This document shows positions 38,394 through 48,241 of a DNA stretch of 64,000 nucleotides, piece after piece. The DNA lies in assembly GCA_963730535.1 (NCBI GenBank), contig CAVSRU010000012.1, positions 124,001 to 188,000 on the forward strand, written 5' to 3'. The position numbers and the translations under genes are program-made. The stretch's first letter is position 1. Every line of letters starts with the position of its first letter. The notes beneath the pieces were generated by a model. The model ran no database searches. It saw only the letters and a program-made list of their open reading frames with translations, and was not told the DNA's origin. Origin of the DNA: DASSUW01 sp963730535 (GTDB taxonomy: Bacteria; Actinomycetota; Thermoleophilia; Solirubrobacterales; Solirubrobacteraceae).

Positions 38394-39637
38394 GCTCGTG
38401 CCGTGTAGAGGGTGTCGTCCGACACGTCGGCGTCCTCCGTCAGCTCCATCTTGCGCCTTCGCTCGGGCAGCAGACCCTGCGGGCGCATGATCATCATGAT
38501 CACCAGCAGGAAGCCGTAGATCCCGAAGTTGATCTCGCTGACGTCGAAGTCGAGCCCGACTTTGGACGGGACGTCGTTGAGCCGCGGGAGCAGCTCGAAG
38601 TTGATGAAGGTCAGGGCGATTCCGCCCAGCACCGTCCCCCAGATCGACCCCAGGCCGCCCAGGATCACCATGCCGAGGATCAGGATCGAGAAGAAGAACT
38701 GGAACTGGTCGGCGTTGACCGTGTTGTTGAACGAGCCCAGGAACGCGCCCGACATGCCGCCGAACGCGGCACCGGTGCCGTAGGCCAGCAGCTTGGTCTT
38801 GACAGCCGGCACGCCCATCGACACGGCGGCGACCTCGTCCTCGCGCAGGGCGACCCACGCGCGGCCGAGGCGCGAGTCGCGCAGGCGGAAGTTCACGAAC
38901 AGCACGATCGCCACCATCCCCAGCCCGACCCAGTACCACGGGCGCAGGTTGAGCGACGTGAAGGCGTCGACGAACGGGAGGTCGATCTTGTCGACGGGCG
39001 TGATGCCCTGGCGGCCGGCGGTGAGCGCCTGGTCGGGGCCGAAGATGTCCTCGAGCGGGCCGCCGATGATGGGGAAGTCCGCGAGGATGATCTCGTCGCC
39101 GTTCACCGCCGAGCGGCCGATGATCTCGCCGAAGGCGAGCGTCACGATCGCGATGTAGTCGCCGCGCAGCCGCAGCGTCGGCAGGCCGATGAACATGCCC
39201 GCGATCGTCGTGAGGATGATCGCCGCAATGATCACGAGCAGGAAGTTCACGTGGATGCCGGGCAGGTTGGCGGCGAACCCGGACACCGCGATGTGTATGC
39301 CCTCTTCGTTGTTGACCTGCGAGAAGAAGCCCGAGCCAAGCCAGCCCATCGTGTACGCGCCGATCGCGAAGAACGCCACGTAGCCGAGGTCGAGCAGGCC
39401 GGCGAAGCCGACGATGATGTTCAGCCCCAGCGCCATCACCGTGTAGGCGAGCGCCAGCACGCAGGTGCCGACGAAGCTGCTGCCGCTGTCGAACCCGAAC
39501 GGAAGCAGGGCCGCCACGAGCAGGAACACGACGGGGATGACGACCTTCTCCACGACCGGCGGCATCTCGCTGATCGAGAAGCCGCCGCGCTTGGGGGCGC
39601 CGGCGGGCGGGGCGGGAGTGTCCTCGGTGGTGCTCAT
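38390..39637 (-). CDS. livM: Branched-chain amino acid ABC transporter permease, LivM-type
   Basis: 415 residues, about ten transmembrane segments, longer N-terminal cytoplasmic tail than E. coli LivM. Recognised by LGLNIIVGFAGLLDLGYVAF and the cytoplasmic loop SRLGRAWVALREDEVAAVSMG. Overlaps livH by 4 bp and livG by 4 bp. Confidence 0.95.
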   Translation of the reverse strand: MSTTEDTPAPPAGAPKRGGFSISEMPPVVEKVVIPVVFLLVAALLPFGFDSGSSFVGTCVLALAYTVMALGLNIIVGFAGLLDLGYVAFFAIGAYTMGWLGSGFFSQVNNEEGIHIAVSGFAANLPGIHVNFLLVIIAAIILTTIAGMFIGLPTLRLRGDYIAIVTLAFGEIIGRSAVNGDEIILADFPIIGGPLEDIFGPDQALTAGRQGITPVDKIDLPFVDAFTSLNLRPWYWVGLGMVAIVLFVNFRLRDSRLGRAWVALREDEVAAVSMGVPAVKTKLLAYGTGAAFGGMSGAFLGSFNNTVNADQFQFFFSILILGMVILGGLGSIWGTVLGGIALTFINFELLPRLNDVPSKVGLDFDVSEINFGIYGFLLVIMMIMRPQGLLPERRRKMELTEDADVSDDTLYTARA

Positions 39638-40698
39638 CCCGCGTCCCTCGTCTGCTCACCCAGTAGGCCGGACGGCTTGAAGACCATGATCAGGATCAGG
39701 TAGACGAACACGATCGCGTTCGTCCACGCCGGGTCGATGCGGTTGTCCGACAGCTGCTGGATGAAGCCGATGATGAACCCCCCGAGCACCGCGCCCTTGA
39801 GGTTGCCGATGCCGCCCATGACCGCGGCCGTGAAGGCCACCAGGCCGGCGGTGAAGCCCTGGAAGTACCAGATCGTCGTCTGGTACAGCGCGTAGATGAG
39901 GCCGGCCGAACCGGCCAGGATGCCGCCGATCAGGAACGTCAGCGAGATGGTCGTGTCGACGTTGATGCCCATGAGGCGGGCAGCCTCGGGATCCTGTGCG
40001 GTGGCTCGCATCGCCTTGCCGAGGCGGCTGCGGGCGATGAACGCGGTCATCACGAGTAGCAGCGGGATCGTGACCGCGATGGCGAGCACGTCGCCGTGCG
40101 TGATGCTCACGCCCCCGATGTTGAAGAGCTCCTTCTGGGAGCGGATCAGGTCTGGGATGCCCTCCGGCGAGCCGCCGAGCCACAGCAGGCCGACGTTCTG
40201 GAGGATGAACGACATGCCGACCGCCGTGATCAGCGGCGCGAGCTTGGGCGCGTTGCGCAGCGGCCGGTACGCGACCCGCTCGATCATCACGTTGAGCACG
40301 CCCGAAGCGGCCATCGCTACGAACAGGGTCAGGAAGAGGCCGAAGAACAGCAGGACCGCGGACGTGTCCTGCGTCAGGCCGATGAACGCGAAGAAGCTCG
40401 CGGTCGTGAACGAGCCGATCATGAACACCTCGCCGTGGGCGAAGTTGATCAGCTCGACGATGCCGTAGACGAGCGTGTAGCCGATCGCCACCAGCGCCCA
40501 GATGGCGCCGTTGGAGAGGCCGTCGACGAGGTTGTTGCCGAACCGGGAGAGGTTGTCCTCTTCCGATGTGAGGTCCTTGATGATGTAGACCACGGGCAGG
40601 ATCAGGAGGACGACGATCAGCCCGTATTTCGATACGGCGTCGCGCACTGCCTGACCCGGGGCGGCTGGTCGCCCTGCAGGAACGCTGGCGGCTTCCAT
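39634..40698 (-). CDS. livH: Branched-chain amino acid ABC transporter permease, LivH-type
   Basis: 354 residues, about eight to nine helices; motifs YGIVELINFAHGEVFMIG and the EAA-like loop SRLGKAMRATAQDPEAARLMG. ATG at 40698. Separated from livK by 79 bp that contain a strong stem-loop (separate entry), while all downstream liv genes overlap one another. Confidence 0.95.
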   Translation of the reverse strand: MEAASVPAGRPAAPGQAVRDAVSKYGLIVVLLILPVVYIIKDLTSEEDNLSRFGNNLVDGLSNGAIWALVAIGYTLVYGIVELINFAHGEVFMIGSFTTASFFAFIGLTQDTSAVLLFFGLFLTLFVAMAASGVLNVMIERVAYRPLRNAPKLAPLITAVGMSFILQNVGLLWLGGSPEGIPDLIRSQKELFNIGGVSITHGDVLAIAVTIPLLLVMTAFIARSRLGKAMRATAQDPEAARLMGINVDTTISLTFLIGGILAGSAGLIYALYQTTIWYFQGFTAGLVAFTAAVMGGIGNLKGAVLGGFIIGFIQQLSDNRIDPAWTNAIVFVYLILIMVFKPSGLLGEQTRDAG

Positions 40699-40727
40699 GT
40701 CTAGGTGGGCACTCTTCCAGAAATCGA

Positions 40728-40763
40728 CTGCCGGGGGCGGGAAGTTTGTCCCACCCCCGGCAG
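40728..40763 (-). terminator. Intercistronic stem-loop between livK and livH
   Basis: Read on the minus strand, arms of 14 nt (starting CTGCCGGGGG) pair with one U-G wobble across an 8-nt loop. It lies just after the livK stop. No long U-tract follows, so it fits an mRNA-stabilising or partial-termination hairpin that raises binding-protein expression over the membrane components. Confidence 0.7.
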
Positions 40764-40777
40764 ACGCGATGGAATGA

Positions 40778-42040
40778 TCAGCCGGCCTCGGCCTTGATGG
40801 TCGTGTCGAACGCCAGCTCGCCGCCGTCGATCGTGTAGACGCCGTAGTCGGTCAGCGTCGTGTCTCCGTTCTCATCGATCGAGTACGTGCCGAGCACGCT
40901 CTCACGGTCCTTCGTGTCGAACAGCGCCTTGACGATGTCGGCCTTCTCACCCGTGCTCGAGCGCGCGATGGCGTCCAGCGCGAGGCGCATGGCCTCATAG
41001 CCGTAGATCGAGTACGGGTCCGGGTTGGGCTCGCCGTACTTCTCCTCGAACTGGGTGAAGAACTCCTGGCCCTCAGGCGGGTAGGACTTCGGGTCGAGCG
41101 TGGCGACGGTCACCTTGATCTTGCTCGCCACGTCGGCCGGGATGCCGCCCTCCTTCGGATCGGCGAAGCCCGACTCGGCGACGCCGTCCGGCCCGTAGAG
41201 CTTCGCGTCCGGCAGAGCCGCCGAGAAGTCCTTGTAGAGCTGGACCGCGTTGTTCGCCGTGATGCCGGAGTACACGAAGCAGTCGGCACCTTCGCCCTTG
41301 GCCTTGGAGGCCAGTGCGCGGTAGTTCGGCTGGTTCTTGTCGATCGCCTCGTTCGAGAGGATCGTGAGGCCCTGGGCCTCGGCCGAGCTCTCGATGTTCT
41401 TGGCCAGGCCCGCGCCGTAGACCTCCTTGTCGTTGGTCAGCTGGACGTTCGTGCAGCCGTCCTCCTTCATGACCGTCGCAAGGGCGGCGCCCTGGATGGT
41501 GTCCTTCGGGACGATGCGCGTATAGGTGCGCTGACCCGACGGGTAGTACTTCTCGGGCTCACCGGGGTTCGCTCCCGGCTCGTCGGAAGTCAGGCCCACC
41601 GCGGTGTTCGCGGGGCTGATCTGCGGAACGCCCGCCTCGTTGAGGATCGGGATCGAGACCGCGGACGCGCCGGAGTTGAACTCCCCGATGTAGATGGCCG
41701 CGGAGTCGTCCTGAGCGACCTTGCGGGCGTTCGCCTGCGTCGCCTCAGGAGTCCACGAGCCGGCCTGCGCGGTCGAGTCGTCGAGCGACTGGTACTTGAC
41801 CGTGAAGTCGCCGGCCTTGCCGCCCGCCTGCTCGAGCGCGAGCTTGACGCCGTTCACCAGCGCCGTCGTCTGGGGGCGCGAAGCACCCTGGAGCGGGAGC
41901 GAGGAGTAGACCGTGAGGGTCTTGCCGCCGGACGCGCCCCCGCCGCCGCCGTCATCGTCATCGTCACCGCCGCACGCGCCGACCCCTAGGGCGAGCGCGC
42001 CGACGAGGCAGCCTGTCGCTGCCAACCAGCGTGAATTCAA
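40778..42040 (-). CDS. livK: Branched-chain amino acid ABC transporter substrate-binding lipoprotein
   Basis: 420 residues. TTG start (42040) is fixed by AGGAGGGG located 6 nt upstream. Signal peptide with lipobox LGVGAC, Cys23 lipidated, then an Asp/Gly-rich linker and a Leu/Ile/Val-binding-type Venus-flytrap domain (TVYSSLPLQGASRPQTTALV, AIYIGEFNSGASAVSIPILN, YGYEAMRLALDAI). First gene of livKHMGF. Ligand may be a branched-chain amino acid or another amide; the class is broad. Confidence 0.94.
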   Translation of the reverse strand: MNSRWLAATGCLVGALALGVGACGGDDDDDGGGGGASGGKTLTVYSSLPLQGASRPQTTALVNGVKLALEQAGGKAGDFTVKYQSLDDSTAQAGSWTPEATQANARKVAQDDSAAIYIGEFNSGASAVSIPILNEAGVPQISPANTAVGLTSDEPGANPGEPEKYYPSGQRTYTRIVPKDTIQGAALATVMKEDGCTNVQLTNDKEVYGAGLAKNIESSAEAQGLTILSNEAIDKNQPNYRALASKAKGEGADCFVYSGITANNAVQLYKDFSAALPDAKLYGPDGVAESGFADPKEGGIPADVASKIKVTVATLDPKSYPPEGQEFFTQFEEKYGEPNPDPYSIYGYEAMRLALDAIARSSTGEKADIVKALFDTKDRESVLGTYSIDENGDTTLTDYGVYTIDGGELAFDTTIKAEAG

Positions 42041-42161
42041 GGAACCCCTCCTCTAAGGGATTGATTTGGGGCGGCAGTCTATGCACGCCCCTTCGACCTG
42101 CGCAACAGAATGGCAGCACGCACGGCGGATTGCGGCACCGCGGCGAACCCGGCGGTGCGCG

Positions 42162-42326
42162 TCAGCCGCCCCGCCGGCCCGGCAGGTACGGCGCCAGCAG
42201 GTGGCCGGCGGCCGCGAGCACGAGCATCAGCCCGGTGATCAGGAACGCGTCGAACGACTTCGTCCCGATCGCCCACAGCACGATCCAGACGACGAGCCCG
42301 GCGATGAGGGTGAGAAGCACGCCCAT
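42162..42326 (-). CDS. Very small two-helix membrane protein
   Basis: 54 residues from ATG 42326: LLTLIAGLVVWIVLWAIG and FLITGLMLVLAAAGHLLAPYL, then PGRRGG. Too short for family assignment, but the clean two-helix hydrophobic pattern and position after trpA (76 bp) on the same strand support it. A 7-bp hairpin (42135-42158, GCACCGC/GCGGTGC) follows its stop and may terminate the trp transcript. The remaining 42041-42134 holds nothing else I can identify apart from the livK upstream region. Confidence 0.55.
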   Translation of the reverse strand: MGVLLTLIAGLVVWIVLWAIGTKSFDAFLITGLMLVLAAAGHLLAPYLPGRRGG

Positions 42327-42402
42327 GGCCGCGCAGCGTATCGGACAGGGGGCCCCGCCCAACGGGCCATTCCGTGTGGAGCGATGTCCCGTTGGGCACC
42401 CC

Positions 42403-43254
42403 CTAGCGCAGGGCAGCGGCCAGCGGCGCGACCAGGTCGTGGACCGCGCGCGCGGGATCGGCTCCTGCGTCGACGGCCTCGGTCGCCGCGCGCACGAGCC
42501 GCGACCCGACGATGACGCCGTCGGCGCCCGCGTTGGCCGCGGCAGCGGCATGCTCGGGGGTGGAGATGCCGAAGCCGACCGCGACGGGAACGGGACTGTG
42601 GGCCTTGGCGCGGGCGAGCACGCCGGCCAGCGAGGCCTCGATGCCCGCCCGCTCGCCGGTGATGCCGGTCACGGCGACCGTGTAGAGGAAGCCGCGGGCC
42701 CGCGAGGCGATCGCCTCCAGCCGCTCGTCCGGCGTGGTGGGCGCGACCAGCGGCACGAGCGCGAGGCCGGCGGCGTCGCAGGCCTCGCGCACGCCGTCCG
42801 CCTCCTCGAGCGGCAGGTCGGGGACGATCACGCCGCTCGCGCCGGCGGCCGCCAGCTCGCCCGCGAAGCGCTCGGCCCCGCGCGCCAGCAGCGGGTTCGA
42901 GTAGCACATGAGCACGACCGGCAGGCGCTCGGCGATCCGCGCCGCGGCCTGGAGGACGCCGTGCAGCGTGGCGCCCGCCCGCAGCGCTCGCGTGCCGGCG
43001 GCGTGGATCACGGGGCCGTCGGCGAGCGGGTCGGAGAACGGCACGCCGAGCTCGACGAGATCGGCCCCGGCGTCGGCGCACGCCTCCCCGATCGCAGCCG
43101 AGCCGTCGACGTCCGGGAACCCGCCCATCAGGTACGGCATCAGCGCCGCGCGGCCGGGCGCGGCCGCGAACGCGGCCGCGATCCGCTGGACCCCCACTGC
43201 TCCGCTTGCGTCCCGCTGCGCAACCGGCTTCATCGTTCGTGGACTATCGGTCAT
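42403..43254 (-). CDS. trpA: Tryptophan synthase alpha chain
   Basis: 283 residues. Cleaves indole-3-glycerol phosphate to indole. Catalytic Glu and Asp lie in ADLVELGVPFSDPLADGP; phosphate-binding loop GFGISTPEHA. ATG 43254 is chosen; an in-frame ATG at 43233 would give a shorter N-terminus. Starts 8 bp after trpB; last biosynthetic gene of the cluster. Confidence 0.96.
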   Translation of the reverse strand: MTDSPRTMKPVAQRDASGAVGVQRIAAAFAAAPGRAALMPYLMGGFPDVDGSAAIGEACADAGADLVELGVPFSDPLADGPVIHAAGTRALRAGATLHGVLQAAARIAERLPVVLMCYSNPLLARGAERFAGELAAAGASGVIVPDLPLEEADGVREACDAAGLALVPLVAPTTPDERLEAIASRARGFLYTVAVTGITGERAGIEASLAGVLARAKAHSPVPVAVGFGISTPEHAAAAANAGADGVIVGSRLVRAATEAVDAGADPARAVHDLVAPLAAALR

Positions 43255-43262
43255 CCAAACGC

Positions 43263-44443
<1,181 letters not shown>

Positions 44444-44447
<4 letters not shown>

Positions 44448-45076
44448 GACGCCACCCCGGCCTGGACGGCGGCCGCGAACGCCTCCATCTTCGCGGGATC
44501 CTTGATGCCGGGCACGGTCTCGACGCCGGACGAGACGTCGACGCCCCACGGGTCGACGGCGGCGATCCCGTCCGCGACGTTGTCCGGCGTCAGCCCGCCG
44601 GAGAGGAGGACCGGGATCGGCGAGTGGCGCTGGGCGGCGAGCCTCCAGTCCCAGGTGCGCCCGGTGCCGCCGCGAGCGGCTCCCGCCGCGGTATCGAGCA
44701 GGTGGAAGTCGGTGTGGAACCGCTCCGCGTCGCGGATGTCGGCTCCCGAGCCGACGTGCAGCGCCTTGATCACGCGGGCGCCGGTGCGCTGGGCCACCGC
44801 GGCGCAGAACGAGGGCCCCTCGTCGCCGTGCAGCTGCACGTGCGTGAGACCGATGCCCTCGACCATGTGGTCGACCTCGTCGAGCGTCGGGTTCACGAAC
44901 ACGCCGACGAGCTCGAGCCGGCGCCGCATGGTGCGGGCGATGCCGGCCGCGACGGCGGGATCCGCGGCCCGCTTGGACCCGGGCCAGAGGATGAACCCGA
45001 TCGCCCACGCGTCCAGCGAGGCGGCCAGCTCCGCGTCTTCGTGGCGGGTGATCCCGCAGAACTTCACTCGTGCCAT
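44444..45076 (-). CDS. trpF: Phosphoribosylanthranilate isomerase
   Basis: 210 residues. Starts VKFCGITRHEDAE (catalytic Cys), then FILWPGSKRA, VGVFVNPTLDEV, VQLHGDE and LLSGGLTPDNV with the second catalytic Asp region; GVDVSSGVET phosphate loop. Converts N-(5-phosphoribosyl)anthranilate to CdRP. First gene of the trpFBA group, 17 bp after the broken capA gene. Confidence 0.95.
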
Positions 45077-45093
45077 CGCGCCTTGCAGCGTAC

Positions 45094-46169
45094 TCAGCGC
45101 CCGCGGGGCCGCAGGCCCTTGCGGCGGCCGACCACGCCGGTCGTCCGCGCCCACGACGCGTCGCCGCGGTGGGCGCGCAGCACCCGCATGTCCGGGTGCC
45201 GCACGTACGTGGGCGCGTAGCGGACCTTCTCGACGCGCGCCCGGCCGCCGTGGACCCGCAGGTGGAGCGTGACGACCATGCCGTCCTGGGTCGCGGCGGC
45301 GCAGCAGGCGCCGGACTGGTTGGAGAGCAGGTTGCCGCTGCCGAACACGACCCAGTTCCCGTTCAGGCGGCGGATCGGCTGCACGACGTGCGCGTGCTGG
45401 CCGACGACCGCGGTGATCGCCTTGCCGCGGGTGAGCCGGCGGGCGAGTCGCTGCTGGAACGCGTCCGGGCTGTGGCGGTACTCGGTGCCCCAGTGGAGGT
45501 TGACCACGACGGCGTCGGCGCCCTTGCGCCTCGCCCGCCGGGCGTCGGCGAGGATCCTGCCCGGGCTCGCGAGGTTCACCGACCACGGGTGCGGGACGGG
45601 CAGCCCGTTCGTGTGCTGCGTGTACGCGAGGAATGCCACCGTGACCCCGCGCCGGCGCATCAGGAGGATCCGCCGGCCCCCCCGGCGCGTGGTCGCCGAG
45701 CCGGTGTGGCGGACCGCCCGCGCGGTACAGCGCCTCGATAGTGGTGCGGACGCCCGCCGCGCCCTGGTCGACCGTGTGGTTGGACGCCGTGCTGCACGCG
45801 TCCCAGCCGGTCTCCCGGATGCCCCGCGCGAGCGCCGGGGGCGTCCGGAACCGCGGGTACCCCGCCGGCGCCCCCGGCTGCATCGGCGTCTCGACGTGGC
45901 AGAACGCGAGGTCGGCGCGGCGCACCAGCGGCCGGAGGCCGCGCAGCAGCGGCGCGAAGTCGTAGCCGTCGCCCGTCCGGGCGCGGTCGACGACCGGGAG
46001 GTGCGGCAGCAGGTCGCCGGAGACCGCGATCGTCAGCCGCTGCGGCTTCTCGGGCGTGGCGGTCGTGGTCGGTCGCGGCCGGCGGCTGCGCGCGTGGACG
46101 CTCGGTGTCGTCGTTGTCACACCCGCTCGCGGCGATCGCGGCGATGCACAGCACTGTGAGCGCCCGCAT
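45094..46169 (-). pseudogene. CapA-family (poly-gamma-glutamate synthesis-type) lipoprotein gene, frameshifted
   Basis: Three segments in three frames. (1) From ATG 46169 a lipoprotein signal MRALTVLCIAAIAASGC (Cys17). (2) From about 46090 LTIAVSGDLLPHLPVVDRA ... FCHVETPMQ ... ASNHTVDQGAAGVRTTIEAL, the CapA metallophosphoesterase-like core. (3) From about 45713 VTVAFLAYTQHTNG ... NLHWGTEYRHSP ... VGQHAHVVQP ... GSGNLLSNQ, the rest of the fold. The shift near 45713 is one extra base (GGCGGTCC where GGCGTCC fits); the first shift coincides with an apparent extra GACC near 46085. A start at GTG 46120 would avoid the first shift but lose the lipoprotein signal. It sits inside the trp region, between htrA and trpF. 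Confidence 0.7.
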
Positions 46170-46253
46170 GGCTCGGCATCATCGCGCGCGTCGGTGGCGG
46201 GATGAACTTCGGCAGTTGCAGTTCTGCGCGGTCCGGAAAGTAGTGGGTCTGGA

Positions 46254-46274
46254 AAGTCCCGCTATGCGGGACTT
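46254..46274. other. Perfect hairpin in the capA-htrA gap
   Basis: AAGTCCCGC-TAT-GCGGGACTT, a 9-bp perfect stem with a 3-nt loop. It lies about 85 bp upstream of the capA start and with the next hairpin forms part of a structured 188-bp gap. Confidence 0.7.
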
Positions 46275-46293
46275 AGCGCAACCACGCGAAAGT

Positions 46294-46317
46294 GGAGTGT
46301 CGACACCGTGACACTCC
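46294..46317. other. Second hairpin in the capA-htrA gap
   Basis: GGAGTGTC and GACACTCC pair across an 8-nt loop. It directly abuts repeat arm A (46322-46351). Position just after the htrA stop (46358, minus strand) would suit a transcript 3' end. Confidence 0.65.
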
Positions 46318-46321
46318 CCCG

Positions 46322-46351
46322 CCTCCCTACCCAGCCGCCGTTGACGTTCGC
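46322..46351 (+). repeat. Extragenic repeat arm A (CTACCCAGC...GTTGACGTT family)
   Basis: A 30-bp sequence identical to 55032-55061. It contains the core CTACCCAGC and GTTGACGTT shared by all five copies in the window. Here it occurs as a single arm, 6 bp past the htrA stop; I found no inverted partner in the gap. Confidence 0.85.
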
Positions 46352-46357
46352 TGGCGC

Positions 46358-47413
46358 TTACCGCCCCATAGGCAGCGTCGCCGGCCGCTCGGTCAGCAGC
46401 ACGCTGACGTCGCCCCGCGTGCCATCCCTCAGCACCCGCAGCTCCAGGGTGTCGCCGACCTCGTGCTCCTCGACCTCGACGAGCACGTCGACGGAGGCGT
46501 CGACCCGCTGCCCGTCGACCGCCTCGATCACGTCGTCGATGTGCAGCCCGGCCGCGTCGGCGGGGCTCCCGGTGTCGATCCGGTCGACCAGGACGCCGCC
46601 CGCGACGGTGCGGCCGTGGAGTCCGAGATACGGACGGATGACCTTGTGGGCCTCCTCGAGCTCGCCGAGGACGTCGCGGGCCAGGTTGGAGGGGATCGCG
46701 AACGAGGCACCGGTGCCGAGCCGGGAGACGATCCCGACGACCTGTCCGTCGGGACCGATCAGCGGGCCCCCGGAGCTGGCGGGCTCGATCACGGCGTCGG
46801 TCTGGAGCACGCCGTCGATCAGGTAGCCGCCGGGCGCCTCGACGCGGCGGCCGACGGCGGATACGCGCCCGGTGCCGGCCGTCGCCCGCAGGCCGGTCGG
46901 ATTGCTGACGGCGACCACCTGGTCGCCCGGGACGACCGTCGACGAGTCGCCGAGCTCGAGCGGCCGCAGGTCGAGCCCGTCGGGCGGGACCTTCAGGACG
47001 GCGAGGTCAGAGCCCTCGTCCTTGGCGAGCACCTGCGCCGACACGGGCGCGCTGCCGTCGATCGTGACCTGCACGGCGCTGACGCCGCTGACCACGTGGG
47101 CGCTGGTGAGGACGCGCCCGTCGTCGTCGATCACGAAGCCCGACCCCGTCGAGGTCGTGAGATCGCCGCCGGTGTCGGCGGAGAAGGCGGCGGCACCGGG
47201 CTGCACGGTGCGGGCGCTGATGAACACCACGCTCCCTGCCGCCCGGTCGTAGATCTCGGTCGAGCTCATCGCCTCGCCCCGGCCGAGGTTGACCAGGTTC
47301 TGCTGGCGTCCGAGGGCGCCCGCGCCGTCGTCGGTCGCGGCGATCACGACGGCGGTCGCTGCGGCGCCCAGCAGGGCCGCAACCACGGGCACTGCGAGCT
47401 GCGCGCGCTTCAT
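46358..47413 (-). CDS. HtrA/DegP-like membrane-anchored serine protease with PDZ domain
   Basis: 351 residues. N-terminal anchor (VPVVAALLGAAATAVVIAAT), trypsin-like protease domain with triad His106 (TSAHVV), Asp136 (EGSDLAVLKV) and Ser214 (PASSGGPLIG), and a C-terminal PDZ (YLGLHGRTVAGGVLVDRIDT). The residue before the catalytic Ser is Ser rather than the usual Asn. Envelope protein quality control outside the membrane. Lies within the trp region, 36 bp downstream of trpC. Confidence 0.92.
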   Translation of the reverse strand: MKRAQLAVPVVAALLGAAATAVVIAATDDGAGALGRQQNLVNLGRGEAMSSTEIYDRAAGSVVFISARTVQPGAAAFSADTGGDLTTSTGSGFVIDDDGRVLTSAHVVSGVSAVQVTIDGSAPVSAQVLAKDEGSDLAVLKVPPDGLDLRPLELGDSSTVVPGDQVVAVSNPTGLRATAGTGRVSAVGRRVEAPGGYLIDGVLQTDAVIEPASSGGPLIGPDGQVVGIVSRLGTGASFAIPSNLARDVLGELEEAHKVIRPYLGLHGRTVAGGVLVDRIDTGSPADAAGLHIDDVIEAVDGQRVDASVDVLVEVEEHEVGDTLELRVLRDGTRGDVSVLLTERPATLPMGR

Positions 47414-47449
47414 GCCGACCCCAGGGTCGTACCGCGGCGTTAGGACAGG

Positions 47450-48241
47450 CTAAACGTCGTAGTCGGAGCCGCCCGTGAGCCGCCGAGCCGCGTCCTCGAC
47501 GTCCTCGGCTCGCATCAGCGTCTCGCCGATCAACACCGCGTCGACCCCCACCCGCTCGAGGTCGTCGAGCTGCTCGCGAGTGGAGAAGCCCGACTCCGAC
47601 ACGACGGTCTTGCCCGCCGGGACGTCGGACAGCAGCTCGTAGGTGCGCTCGATGTCGACCGAGAAGTCGCCGAGGTCGCGGTTGTTGATGCCGAGCACGT
47701 CGGCCTCCACGTCGAGTGCCACCTCGAGCTCGCGCTCGTCGTGCACCTCGACGAGCGCGTCGAGGTCGAGCTCGCGTGCCTCGCGCAGCAGGTCGTAGAG
47801 GTCGTCGGGGTGGAGAACGGCGACGATCAGCAGGATCGCGTCGGCTCCGGCGGCCGCCGACTCGTAGAGCTGGTACGGATCGACGATGAAGTCCTTGCGC
47901 AGCACCGGCAGGTCGGTCACCGACCGCGCTGCGACGAGATCCTCGAGCGAGCCGCCGAAGTGGAACGGCTCGGTGAGCACGGACAGCGCGGTGGCTCCGC
48001 CGCGCTGGTAGGCGGAGACGATCTCCTCGACGGTCGAGCCCTCGCGGATCGTCCCCGCCGAGGGCGAGCGCCGCTTGTGCTCGGCGATCAGCGAGATGCC
48101 GGGCCGCAGGAGCGCCTCCGAGAACGGGCGGCCCTCCGGGCGCGCCGCGATCGCCGCCTCGAGCCGGGCGAGCGGCGTGACGTCCCGGCGGCGCCCCACC
48201 TCGTCGCGCGTGTCCTCGACGATCCGCTCGAGCACACTCAT
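47450..48241 (-). CDS. trpC: Indole-3-glycerol phosphate synthase
   Basis: 263-residue TIM barrel: LIAEHKRRSPSAGTI, VLRKDFIVDPYQLYES, LVEVHDERELE, GINNRDLGDFSVDIERT, VSESGFSTREQ. Cyclises CdRP to indole-3-glycerol phosphate. Overlaps trpD by 4 bp (ATGA). Confidence 0.97.
   Translation of the reverse strand: MSVLERIVEDTRDEVGRRRDVTPLARLEAAIAARPEGRPFSEALLRPGISLIAEHKRRSPSAGTIREGSTVEEIVSAYQRGGATALSVLTEPFHFGGSLEDLVAARSVTDLPVLRKDFIVDPYQLYESAAAGADAILLIVAVLHPDDLYDLLREARELDLDALVEVHDERELEVALDVEADVLGINNRDLGDFSVDIERTYELLSDVPAGKTVVSESGFSTREQLDDLERVGVDAVLIGETLMRAEDVEDAARRLTGGSDYDV

Noticed and set aside
42135..42158. Rho-independent terminator after the trp genes
   Set aside because: A 7-bp GC hairpin exists but has a 10-nt loop and no T-run, so it is noted only within the neighbouring gene entry.
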